64,000 nucleotides of DNA from Bacteroidota bacterium (GTDB lineage Bacteria > Bacteroidota > Bacteroidia > AKYH767-A > OLB10): the NCBI GenBank assembly GCA_016714005.1, contig JADJOA010000002.1, positions 658,679-722,678 of the forward strand, written 5' to 3'. Positions 18,884 through 28,589 of this stretch are shown one piece after another (positions within the stretch are counted from its first letter, which is position 1; each line of letters begins with the position of its first letter). The notes beneath the pieces are model-generated. The model was not told where the DNA came from, did not search any database, and saw only the letters and a list, made by a program, of their open reading frames with translations. The position numbers and the translations under genes were made by a program.

Positions 18884-21800
18884 TTATTTCACTATTTCAA
18901 GTATTCCTTTGTAAGATGTTTTTTCTACGCCATTGTCAGTATCAAGCACATAGAAGTAAGAGCCTGCACTTAAATCACCGCCATTCCATTTGTTATCATA
19001 GCTATCGCTGCTGAATACTTCTTTACCCCAACGGTTGTAAATCACAAGTTTTTTACCTGCATAGTTTTCTAAGTTCTCAATAAAGAACACATCATTTTGT
19101 CCGTTGCCATCAGGAGTAATAATATTGTAGAAAACTAACGTACATGGTATTTCAACGGTGGTAATTACATCAGAGTTTTTGCATCCGTTCTGATCGGTTA
19201 CTTCTACTCCATATACACCTCCAACTTCAATATTTTGTGTAGCGGTTGTGTTTACCAATGCTGTTCCGTTCAGCGTCCATGTATACGTATAGTTGCCAGA
19301 AAGACCTGCTACTATTTGTGGAATAGGATTTTCTGTTAAGCAGAACGGAACATTATCAGAATAGCTTTGGCCTTTAACCGTTGCAGATAAAGCAGGCTCA
19401 GGTAATGCATTTACTGTAATAGTTGCTGATGCAGTGTTTTTACAACCATTCAAGTCTGTCTCTACAGAGTAAGTGTTTGTCCCAACAATAGCATTGGGCG
19501 TGTATGTGTTTAATACTTCACCTGGTAATACATTTCCGTTTTGAGACCATACAAATGTTTGCCCCACAGGTACGCTTGCTAAAGCAACAAGCGGATCAAT
19601 TTGATCATCAAAACAATAAGTATCGTTATTTAAAACATCCAACGAAGGAGTAGGATTGATGTTTACTTGCGCAGTGGCAGTAGCATTACAAGAAGTCCCG
19701 TTTGCACTATTGGTAACGGTTACTACATACGTATAATTACCTACTGTATTGCTTGGTGTTATGCTTTGGGTGTTTCCACCAAATGCGTTTCCGTTTTCCG
19801 TCCATGAGTAAACTGTGTTAAATTGCCCGTTTGCGCTATAATCGCTTTGTATAGGATTTACTGTTTCTCCACACAATAATTAGCCGCACCGGTAATTGAC
19901 ATTGCTTGAGGCACTTCAATTTCGGTAACATTAGCCGTAGCTGTGCCATTACATTGTCCGTTAAAGTCTCCAACTACAGTGTAAATACCTGTTCCGTTTG
20001 TTGGTACAAACGATTGTCCGGCTCCTACCTGATTACCATTAAAACTCCATGTGTATGTTAATCCTGAGACTGTTGAAGAAGCAGTAAGTGCTCCGGGAGT
20101 GCTTCCCTGGCAGTAAGTAACATCGGTAGTTGATACTGTAATTTGTGTAACAAAGCTTACAGCTACAGTATCGGTGCTTGTACATCCGCTTCCGAAATCA
20201 ACAACTACAATGTAGTTATCATTCTGACCTGTTACTGGTGTAAGTTGTGCATTACTTGCCCCTGTAATAATACCACCATTGTTATACCATTGATAAGAAA
20301 TAGCGCCAGTGGTATTAGCATCTAAATCTGCAGGCGTTACACCTGCACAATAAGAAACATCATTACCAAGTGCCACAGCGTTAATTTGTATAACCAATAA
20401 ATTCATGCTTGCAGAAGATGAACACCCTGCTGCATTTGTAGCAGTTACCTGATAGGTATTAAGACCACTATTCGGAGAAGCAGGCTGGTATTGATTAGTT
20501 GTTGCACCGGTAACTATAGATCCGTTGGCAGTCCATTGATATGTAACTCCGTTGATAGACGAAGTTGAAAGGACAGGTGCTGCTTGATTAGAGCAAATAG
20601 TTTGGTCATTGCCAATATTTGTAAATGGCGCAGAGTTGATAATGATTCTTATTTGATCGCTGCCAATACAAGGCGCGCCCGTTGCAACTGATTGAACACT
20701 GTATAACCCGGCTGATGTGGGTGTAAATGTTGAGGTAGTGGCACCGAGTACAGCTACTCCGTTGTTAAACCACTGGTATCCGGTTCCGGTTGTAGTTGAG
20801 GATAAAGAGGGAATAGGATCTCCGGGGCAAAGATTTAAGGTATCAGGAAGTGCAGTAGCACCATCAGTAATTGTTACTGTAGGTATGGCTAAAAGATCTA
20901 CAACAATAGTATCTGAACCTGAGCAAACAGCACCCACACCTACAACACCTATATACGTACCAGATTGGTTGGCTAACAAAGAATCGTTATTGGTTCCAAC
21001 CGAAGAACCGTTAAGTGTCCAGTTAAATACAGCAGTTGGTGCAAGTACGCCCATATCTAAAATTGGATATGGGGGTCTGTCACATTGCGTTACATCAGGA
21101 CCAAAATTAACTGGTATATATGTAAGCACGGTAACAACCGCTATTGTATCGTTTGCATTAATATATGTTTCGCAGGTGTTAGCAATAGAGTTCCCGTCAG
21201 AGCCAATATTAGATATAACGTAAAGCGGACCTACACCGGTTGTGCCGGGGTTAGTTAAAATAGTAAGCAGGTTTGCGCTATAAGGTGCATTCGGGTTTGC
21301 TGCACCACCGCATAATGCTCCCGTTACGGGTATATTGTTACCGTTGGCATCTACTACAGTAAAATCACTTCCATTTGAAGCTATTCCAAAACAAAACAGT
21401 GGCTGGTTAAAGGTTAATTCTATTTTATCAAATACGCAACCCACCAATGCAGATGTAGAGTCAACAACCAATACGCTACTGTCAGTAATAACTAACGCAA
21501 TAGAATCTAACTCTGGCATAGATGAACCACATTCACTTAAAAACGTATTTCCATCATTACCAACCTTCGTGTAAGCATAACTCGTTCCGGCAGGGAAGGG
21601 GTTAAGCACAGTTACCAAAACGCTATCTGTAAAACCATTTATACAGTTATAACCAACAGCACTAACAACAGGATTAGGCAACCCACTTGGCAAAGTAACG
21701 CGAATATCTGTGGGAACAATAGAACCGCATTGTATTTGAGCACTGTCATCAAATACAAGAAAGAAAGTAGTATCATCACAAGCTAAATTTGTAACGCCAT

Positions 21801-22703
21801 CTACCACCACGCTCACACCATTAGCATTAAATGTTGAATCGTAAGCAGGGGGATTATATTACAATTAGCTTGAATGTTTACTTGAATATCGCGTACAGTT
21901 TCAGATTTTTTAACTTGCGTAAATCGGTCAAAGGACTCTACCTTAACTGCCATAACACTTAATTGTACCATGTTAGGAATAAAATAGATAGTTCCGTTAG
22001 TAGGGTCGCAGGTGATTGGAACCGAACTTGAAAACGGATTAGTTGCAGAATAAGGAGCCAGGTAAGTTACAGGAACAGCAACGTAAGGACAAAATCCTGT
22101 ATTATCAGAAGGAGTGGTGAGCGAAAAGACAAGGCTGTCTCCATCAACATCAAACGCACCTTGCTGAAAGTAAAACGGATTGTTAACACAGAATTCTGTT
22201 ACCGGCTGAAATGAAAAGTCAGGTGAATTATCCGTTGGAAAATTCTGATTATCCAACGTGCAATAAACATATAAACCAGGATTTCCTTGCAAAGTAGATA
22301 TTGCAAGGTTTCTGCAACAAACTCCATAGCTAAATATCCAGTCGGTTGATGCTTGAGGTAAAACAACAACACCTTCATAAACATATTCCTCAATTGTATA
22401 TCCTGAACCGGGAGGTACACACGGTGATTGATTAATAAGGTTAGGAGGGCCAACAGGATTTAAAGTTGCTGTGGCACTAAAACTGAGAATGTTTGAAGAA
22501 TAGCAAACAGGAACATTTAAAGGTGCCCCGGCAGTTCCTGGTGATGCATCCCTGTAAAACCTATAACGCACCTGAAATGTATTGGCGCTGATGTAGGTGT
22601 ATGTGATATCACCGCCTGCATTGTGAGTTGCTTTTGTTTCCGTTGGTATAAAACCAATTAATGCCGAAACAAGCATTGCAATAAGTAGAATTTGTTTTTT
22701 CAT
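18884..22703 (-). CDS. T9SS type B (CHU_C) secreted protein, cargo copy A, two frameshifts
   Basis: About 1272 residues when repaired. Signal peptide MKKQILLIAMLVSALIGF with cleavage near TKA; an N-terminal domain beginning HNAGGDITYTYI with a cysteine-rich part (GVCCRNLAIS); repeated Ig/PKD-like modules, each with Y-x-W (GYQWFNNG, TYQWTANG, SYQWYNNG, TYTWSFNGN); and a C-terminal CHU_C domain (NIITPDGNGQNDVFFIENLE, YNRWGKEVF, DNKWNGGDLSAGSYFYVL). Two single-base losses break it: CC instead of CCC at ~19868 and G5 instead of G6 at ~21850; copy B has the intact form at both sites. It is exported through the T9SS and probably a surface adhesin or gliding-related protein. Confidence 0.85.
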
Positions 22704-22743
22704 TTTATTATTTGTTTTAGGAAGTTATTGACGTGTTTATTTA

Positions 22744-23056
22744 TTATCTGTTTAATATAATTTCTTTTTGTCCTTTGTAATTGGTTCCATCTGCCCCTGT
22801 TGAACTTACTATAATACGGTATGTGGCCGTTAGGCAAAATATTTCCTTTTAAGTCTTTGCCATCCCAATAGCTGCTCATGTTATTTATAAAACCAACCCT
22901 GCGGCTGCTTGCATCTAAAATAAATGCTTCTACATTTATTATATCTAAACCATCCGCATATAGGGCATATACATCGTTCCCCCCTTTTAAAGGTGGTAAA
23001 ATTTCAATAGAGAAGAGTGTTTTTTTTGCTTTGGCTAAATGCTCCGTTACTTTCAT
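22744..23056 (-). pseudogene. Duplication-junction chimera: metF start fused to CHU_C end
   Basis: The frame begins with the metF start (MKVTEHLAKAKK to LPPLKG, ~26 codons) and switches at 22976-22983 to the CHU_C domain of the sigma-linked membrane protein (NDVYALYADGLDIINVEAFI onward). An extra G at ~22815 shifts the frame; with the other frame the product ends YKGQKEIILNR and stops at 22744. It lacks the flavin domain of metF and the membrane anchor of the other parent, so it is very likely a non-functional by-product. It sits just upstream of cargo copy A, as the intact parent sits upstream of copy B. Confidence 0.8.
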
Positions 23057-23076
23057 TATGGTATTGTGTAAAAACA

Positions 23077-23106
23077 AAAGCGTTCAATCAATTGATTGAA
23101 CGTTTT
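23077..23106. terminator. Palindrome after cargo copy B
   Basis: Duplicate of the 18827-18856 palindrome with one C-to-T change in an arm (CGTTTT instead of CGCTTT), leaving a G-T pair in RNA. Lies after the cargo B stop codon on the minus strand. Confidence 0.45.
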
Positions 23107-23133
23107 GCAAATGTATATAAACTATAGGTAGGG

Positions 23134-26100
23134 TTATTTCACTATTTCAAGTATTCCTTTGTACGATTTTTCTTCAACACCGTTATTGGTATCTAATACA
23201 TAGAAGTATGAACCCGCACTTAAATCACCGCCATTCCATTTGTTATCATAGCTATCGCTGCTGAATACTTCTTTACCCCAACGGTTGTAAATCACAAGTT
23301 TTTTACCTGCATAGTTTTCTAAGTTCTCAATAAAGAACACATCATTTTGTCCGTTGCCATCAGGAGTAATAATATTGTAGAAAACTAACGTACATGGTAT
23401 TTCAACGGTGGTAATTACATCAGAGTTTTTGCATCCGTTCTGATCGGTTACTTCTACTCCATATACACCTCCAACTTCAATATTTTGTGTAGCGGTTGTG
23501 TTTACCAATGCTGTTCCGTTCAGCGTCCATGTATATGTATAGTTGCCAGAAAGACCTGCTACTATTTGTGGAATAGGATTTTCTGTTAAGCAGAACGGAA
23601 CATTATCAGAATAGCTTTGGCCTTTAACCGTTGCAGATAAAGCAGGCTCAGGTAATGCATTTACTGTAATAGTTGCTGATGCAGTGTTTTTACAACCATT
23701 CAAGTCTGTCTCTACAGAGTAAGTGTTTGTCCCAACAATAGCATTGGGCGTGTATGTGTTTAATACTTCACCTGGTAATACATTTCCGTTTTGAGACCAT
23801 ACAAATGTTTGCCCCACAGGTACGCTTGCTAAAGCAACAAGCGGATCAATTTGATCATCAAAACAATAAGTATCGTTATTTAAAACATCCAACGAAGGAG
23901 TAGGATTGATGTTTACTTGCGCAGTGGCAGTAGCATTACAAGAAGTCCCGTTTGCACTATTGGTAACGGTTACTACATACGTATAATTACCTACTGTATT
24001 GCTTGGTGTTATGCTTTGGGTGTTTCCACCAAATGCGTTTCCGTTTTCCGTCCATGAGTAAACTGTGTTAAATTGCCCGTTTGCGCTATAATCGCTTTGT
24101 ATAGGATTTACTGTTTCTCCCACACAATAATTAGCCGCACCGGTAATTGACATTGCTTGAGGCACTTCAATTTCGGTAACATTAGCCGTAGCTGTGCCAT
24201 TACATTGTCCGTTAAAGTCTCCAACTACAGTGTAAATACCTGTTCCGTTTGTTGGTACAAACGATTGTCCGGCTCCTACCTGATTACCATTAAAACTCCA
24301 TGTGTATGTTAATCCTGAGACTGTTGAAGAAGCAGTAAGTGCTCCGGGAGTGCTTCCCTGGCAGTAAGTAACATCGGTAGTTGATACTGTAATTTGTGTA
24401 ACAAAGCTTACAGCTACAGTATCGGTGCTTGTACATCCGCTTCCGAAATCAACAACTACAATGTAGTTATCATTCTGACCTGTTACTGGTGTAAGTTGTG
24501 CATTACTTGCCCCTGTAATAATACCACCATTGTTATACCATTGATAAGAAATAGCGCCAGTGGTATTAGCATCTAAATCTGCAGGCGTTACACCTGCACA
24601 ATAAGAAACATCATTACCAAGTGCCACAGCGTTAATTTGTATAACCAATAAATTCATGCTTGCAGAAGATGAACACCCTGCTGCATTTGTAGCAGTTACC
24701 TGATAGGTATTAAGACCACTATTCGGAGAAGCAGGCTGGTATTGATTAGTTGTTGCACCGGTAACTATAGATCCGTTGGCAGTCCATTGATATGTAACTC
24801 CGTTGATAGACGAAGTTGAAAGGACAGGTGCTGCTTGATTAGAGCAAATAGTTTGGTCATTGCCAATATTTGTAAATGGCGCAGAGTTGATAATGATTCT
24901 TATTTGATCGCTGCCAATACAAGGCGCGCCCGTTGCAACTGATTGAACACTGTATAACCCGGCTGATGTGGGTGTAAATGTTGAGGTAGTGGCACCGAGT
25001 ACAGCTACTCCGTTGTTAAACCACTGGTATCCGGTTCCGGTTGTAGTTGAGGATAAAGAGGGAATAGGATCTCCGGGGCAAAGATTTAAGGTATCAGGAA
25101 GTGCAGTAGCACCATCAGTAATTGTTACTGTAGGTATGGCTAAAAGATCTACAACAATAGTATCTGAACCTGAGCAAACAGCACCCACACCTACAACACC
25201 TATATACGTACCAGATTGGTTGGCTAACAAAGAATCGTTATTGGTTCCAACCGAAGAACCGTTAAGTGTCCAGTTAAATACAGCAGTTGGTGCAAGTACG
25301 CCCATATCTAAAATTGGATATGGGGGTCTGTCACATTGCGTTACATCAGGACCAAAATTAACTGGTATATATGTAAGCACGGTAACAACCGCTATTGTAT
25401 CGTTTGCATTAATATATGTTTCGCAGGTGTTAGCAATAGAGTTCCCGTCAGAGCCAATATTAGATATAACGTAAAGCGGACCTACACCGGTTGTGCCGGG
25501 GTTAGTTAAAATAGTAAGCAGGTTTGCGCTATAAGGTGCATTCGGGTTTGCTGCACCACCGCATAATGCTCCCGTTACGGGTATATTGTTACCGTTGGCA
25601 TCTACTACAGTAAAATCACTTCCATTTGAAGCTATTCCAAAACAAAACAGTGGCTGGTTAAAGGTTAATTCTATTTTATCAAATACGCAACCCACCAATG
25701 CAGATGTAGAGTCAACAACCAATACGCTACTGTCAGTAATAACTAACGCAATAGAATCTAACTCTGGCATAGATGAACCACATTCACTTAAAAACGTATT
25801 TCCATCATTACCAACCTTCGTGTAAGCATAACTCGTTCCGGCAGGGAAGGGGTTAAGCACAGTTACCAAAATACTTGATGTTAGGCCATTGGAGCAATTA
25901 ATACCTACCGCACTAACAACAGGATTAGGCAGCCCGCTTGGCAAAGTAACGCGAATATCTGTGGGAACAATAGAACCGCATTGTATCTTGGCCGTGCTAT
26001 CAAATTCCAAAATAAAGGTGGTATCATCACAAGCTAAATTAAGTACCCCATCAACAGTAATACTCACTCCATTGGCATTAAATGTTGAATCGTAAGCAGG

Positions 26101-26946
26101 GGGGATTATATTGCAGTTGGCAACAATGTTTACCTGAATATCTCTAATCGTTTCTCCCTTTTTAACTCCAGTAAAAGGGTCAAATTCTTCAACCAATACA
26201 TCCATTACTCCTGTTTGTATTGCATTAGGAATAAAAAATATAGTACCAGTATTAAGATCACAAGTAATGGGTACGGAACTGGAAAATGGCGCAGTTGCAG
26301 AAAAACCGGCATTGTATGTAACTGGAGTAAATGTTAAGGGGCAGGAAAAATCGTTGTAAGCAGGACTTAACGAAAATACAAGACTGTCGCCATCAATATC
26401 AAATGCCCCTTGCTGGAAGTAAAACGGATTGTTGATGCAAAATTCTGTAACAGGTTGAAAAGCAAAATTGGGAGAATTGTTTGTTGGAAAATTCTGATTA
26501 TCCAACTTACAATATATCATCCAGTTATTCGGTTGAATGGTTGTGATGGCGCCATTTCTGCAACAATCAGTGTAGCTTAATGTCCAATCTATTGCAGCAT
26601 GGGGTAAAACCAATACCCCCTCGTAAACATACTCTTCAATGTTATAACCTGAACCGGGAGGTACACACGGTGATTGATTAATAGGAACACCAATTCCAAC
26701 GGGATTTAAAGTTATTGTACTGGAAAACGAAATAGGGTTAGTTGACGAGTAACACAAAGGTACCGTTGCAGGTACCGGAATACCTGCTGCATCGCGGTAA
26801 AACCGAAGGCGCACCAAGTAAGTGTTAGTGCTTACGTAGGTGTAAGTAATATCCCCACCAGCCCAGTGAGATGCCTTTGTTTCCGTTGGTATAAAACCAA
26901 TTAATGCAGAAACAAGCATTGCAATAAGTAGAATTTGTTTTTTCAT
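23134..26946 (-). CDS. T9SS type B (CHU_C) secreted protein, cargo copy B, intact
   Basis: 1270 residues, no breaks. Signal peptide ~1-25 (MKKQILLIAMLVSALIGF), N-terminal domain ~26-270 starting SHWAGGDITYTYVSTNTYLV (a layout common at the start of large Bacteroidota surface proteins), a segment with two related GSDFTVVD / DSSVLVVDSTSAL halves, then six or so Ig/PKD-like modules, each with a GND-x-x-YC or CxGD-type opening, and a CHU_C type B sorting domain over the last ~85 residues. CHU_C domains direct export by the T9SS. The gene starts 46 bp after the CHU_C membrane-protein gene and is probably in the sigma-factor operon. It differs from copy A mainly in the N-terminal ~370 residues and the last ~20. 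Confidence 0.9.
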   Translation of the reverse strand: MKKQILLIAMLVSALIGFIPTETKASHWAGGDITYTYVSTNTYLVRLRFYRDAAGIPVPATVPLCYSSTNPISFSSTITLNPVGIGVPINQSPCVPPGSGYNIEEYVYEGVLVLPHAAIDWTLSYTDCCRNGAITTIQPNNWMIYCKLDNQNFPTNNSPNFAFQPVTEFCINNPFYFQQGAFDIDGDSLVFSLSPAYNDFSCPLTFTPVTYNAGFSATAPFSSSVPITCDLNTGTIFFIPNAIQTGVMDVLVEEFDPFTGVKKGETIRDIQVNIVANCNIIPPAYDSTFNANGVSITVDGVLNLACDDTTFILEFDSTAKIQCGSIVPTDIRVTLPSGLPNPVVSAVGINCSNGLTSSILVTVLNPFPAGTSYAYTKVGNDGNTFLSECGSSMPELDSIALVITDSSVLVVDSTSALVGCVFDKIELTFNQPLFCFGIASNGSDFTVVDANGNNIPVTGALCGGAANPNAPYSANLLTILTNPGTTGVGPLYVISNIGSDGNSIANTCETYINANDTIAVVTVLTYIPVNFGPDVTQCDRPPYPILDMGVLAPTAVFNWTLNGSSVGTNNDSLLANQSGTYIGVVGVGAVCSGSDTIVVDLLAIPTVTITDGATALPDTLNLCPGDPIPSLSSTTTGTGYQWFNNGVAVLGATTSTFTPTSAGLYSVQSVATGAPCIGSDQIRIIINSAPFTNIGNDQTICSNQAAPVLSTSSINGVTYQWTANGSIVTGATTNQYQPASPNSGLNTYQVTATNAAGCSSSASMNLLVIQINAVALGNDVSYCAGVTPADLDANTTGAISYQWYNNGGIITGASNAQLTPVTGQNDNYIVVVDFGSGCTSTDTVAVSFVTQITVSTTDVTYCQGSTPGALTASSTVSGLTYTWSFNGNQVGAGQSFVPTNGTGIYTVVGDFNGQCNGTATANVTEIEVPQAMSITGAANYCVGETVNPIQSDYSANGQFNTVYSWTENGNAFGGNTQSITPSNTVGNYTYVVTVTNSANGTSCNATATAQVNINPTPSLDVLNNDTYCFDDQIDPLVALASVPVGQTFVWSQNGNVLPGEVLNTYTPNAIVGTNTYSVETDLNGCKNTASATITVNALPEPALSATVKGQSYSDNVPFCLTENPIPQIVAGLSGNYTYTWTLNGTALVNTTATQNIEVGGVYGVEVTDQNGCKNSDVITTVEIPCTLVFYNIITPDGNGQNDVFFIENLENYAGKKLVIYNRWGKEVFSSDSYDNKWNGGDLSAGSYFYVLDTNNGVEEKSYKGILEIVK

Positions 26947-26992
26947 TTTATTATTTGTTTTAGGAAGTTATTGATGTGTTTATTGTTATTTG

Positions 26993-27927
26993 TTACCTCT
27001 TTATAATTATAAAATCCTGTCCTTTGTAATTGGTTCCATCTGCCCCTGTTGCACTTACTATAATACGGTATGTGCCGTTAGGCAAAATATTTCCTTTTAG
27101 GTCTTTGCCATCCCAATAGCTGCTCATGTTATTTATAAAACCAACCCTGCGGCTGCTTGCATCTAAAATAAATGCTTCTACATTTATTATATCTAAACCA
27201 TCCGCATATAGGGCATATACATCATTGCTCCCATCTCCGTTTGGCGTAATAACATTGTACTTAAAAGGAAAAGGTTTGTAAGCTAAGGTTTGTTGTGTAA
27301 CAGGTGTATTTGTTGGTTGACTATTTTGAGGAGGGTACGTAGCTGAAGGTTCTTTTTCTATTTCAGATTTAAGCTTGCTATAATCAGCCGTGGTTGTACC
27401 ATTAATAGGATTAGGATTAGTTGAGGAAATTTCTTTTTCTACTTCAGAAGGGCTTGTAGTTTTATTGCCCTCTGAGTTAATTTGATCTGAGACTACAACT
27501 TCTGCCTTCGCTTTTTGGTCAGTTGTTTCCGTAGAGGTGTTGGTTTTAATTTCAGATTTTAATAAATCTTTAGGGGGGTTACTAATAATTTCCTTGGCAG
27601 ATAAATCTTTGTTGTTAGAATTTAAAACCGGCAAACTTTCATTGGATTGTATCGGAACTATAGTAACACTTTCAGGTTGTGGTTGTTGTTTATTAGCAAC
27701 ATCATTTTCTTCTTTGCTTTGATTAAAATAAATAACACCTGCTGTAAGTATAGCTGCTGTAGTTAAACCTATAATTGTTTTTGTAATAACAGAAACACCC
27801 GCTGCCGGAATAGATGCAGGAATCTGCAATTGGTTTTCAATACCATTCCAAACAGAAGCATTGGCATCCGCCTGAAAGTTTTCAAAACCTTCGCTGAAAA
27901 TTTTTCTATGTTTCCTTTTTCTGTCAT
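26993..27927 (-). CDS. Single-pass membrane protein with extracytoplasmic CHU_C domain, anti-sigma-like position
   Basis: Restored length ~311 residues. The open frame starts at an internal codon (27829), but IEKIFSEGFENFQADANASVWN continues in another frame to an ATG at 27927; one A is missing at ~27905 (A5 instead of A6). Order: cytoplasmic ~50 residues, one TM helix (TIIGLTTAAILTAGVIYF), a long Ser/Thr/Gln/Pro-rich linker, and a C-terminal CHU_C-like domain (NVITPNGDGSNDVYAL, SSYWDGKDLKGNILPNGTYRI). The ATG lies 6 bp after the ECF sigma stop. ECF sigma factors are usually controlled by a membrane anti-sigma encoded next to them, so this is a candidate, with a secretion-type domain as its outer part. 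No classical zinc anti-sigma motif is seen. Confidence 0.8.
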
Positions 27928-27933
27928 TAGTTT

Positions 27934-28464
27934 TTATACTGACTTTACTCCTGCAAGCATTTTTTGAATGTATGCTCTTGCACGCGCATACTGGCTTTTA
28001 CTTGTTCCTTCTTCTATTTCTAATCTATCGGCAATTTCTTTATGTGTGTAACCTTCTATTGCATAAAGGTTAAATACGGTGCGGTAACCCTGGGGCAATT
28101 GTTGCAACATACGCAACAAATCTTTTACATCGTGCTGGCTTTCACCCAGGTGATATTCCGATTCTCCATCTGCAAAATCATCCTCTAATTTTTCAAAAAC
28201 AATTTTGCGTTTTCTTATTTGCTCAAGCGCATTGTTCACCATTATTTTTTTTATCCAGCCGGCAAACTCACCACTAAATTTAAAAGAACTGATATTCTGG
28301 AAAACTTTTATAAAACCCTCTTGCAATAAATCCTGCGCTTCTTCTTTGTTATTTGCGTATCGCAAACAAACTCCCATCATTTTTGAGGAATAGCGGTCAT
28401 ACAATTGCTTTTGTGAGCGTAAGTCTTTTTGTATGCAGCCTCGTATAATTTCCTCATCGGTCAT
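27934..28464 (-). CDS. ECF-family RNA polymerase sigma factor
   Basis: 176 residues from the ATG at 28464 (MTDEEIIRGCIQKD); the frame extends further upstream, but that part is not family-like. Sigma region 2: YSSKMMGVCLRYANNKEEAQDLLQEGFIKVF; then FAGWIKKIMVNNALEQIRKRK. Region 4: LPQGYRTVFNLYAIEGYTHKEIADRLEIEEGTSKSQYARAR, the recognition helix area. It directs RNA polymerase to a specific promoter set. The next gene, 6 bp away, is the CHU_C membrane protein, and the cargo genes follow in the same direction, so all may form one operon. A TATCTTTG box lies 86 bp upstream. Confidence 0.93.
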   Translation of the reverse strand: MTDEEIIRGCIQKDLRSQKQLYDRYSSKMMGVCLRYANNKEEAQDLLQEGFIKVFQNISSFKFSGEFAGWIKKIMVNNALEQIRKRKIVFEKLEDDFADGESEYHLGESQHDVKDLLRMLQQLPQGYRTVFNLYAIEGYTHKEIADRLEIEEGTSKSQYARARAYIQKMLAGVKSV

Positions 28465-28549
28465 TACAATGTTGTTCCAATATTTAAGGATGCAAAAATG
28501 AGCTATGTGGTTGCACAAGCTTTATAAAAATACTCAACTTGCTGAAAAT

Positions 28550-28557
28550 CAAAGATA
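28550..28557 (-). promoter_or_regulatory. Candidate -7 box (TATCTTTG) of the sigma-factor operon
   Basis: Minus strand TATCTTTG matches TAnnTTTG, ~86 bp upstream of the sigma-factor ATG and downstream of the LolE-like gene's stop. No obvious -33 box. Confidence 0.3.
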
Positions 28558-28589
28558 AAATCTTGTGAAATCAGAACGTATCTTGCCAT

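Larger units (their letters stand above)
18734..22975. repeat. Tandem duplication, copy A (~4.24 kb)
   Basis: Copy A matches copy B (22983-27223). It runs from inside the 5' end of metF, through a whole cargo gene, to the 3' part of a CHU_C membrane-protein gene. Offset is 4249-4251 bp over most of the length. Segments 18741-18908 and ~18967-21620 are almost identical to copy B, whereas 18909-18966 and ~21621-22740 have clearly diverged. Confidence 0.9.
22983..27223. repeat. Tandem duplication, copy B (~4.24 kb)
   Basis: Second unit of the tandem duplication. It starts with the metF 5' fragment and ends inside the CHU_C region of the 26993-27927 gene, where the parent sequence continues into its intact 5' part. 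The join with copy A lies in a C-rich stretch (22976-22985), suggesting joining through a few shared bases. Confidence 0.9.

Noticed and set aside
24968..25474. 168-codon plus-strand frame, identical to another at 20717-21223
   Set aside because: It lies antisense to the cargo genes and is repeated only because the cargo middle is duplicated; identity reflects the duplication, not selection.
18734..27223. Composite transposon or integrated element as the cause of the repeat
   Set aside because: No transposase, terminal inverted repeats or target-site duplication seen; breakpoints lie inside metF and a CHU_C gene and join at a short C-rich overlap, as in a simple tandem duplication.
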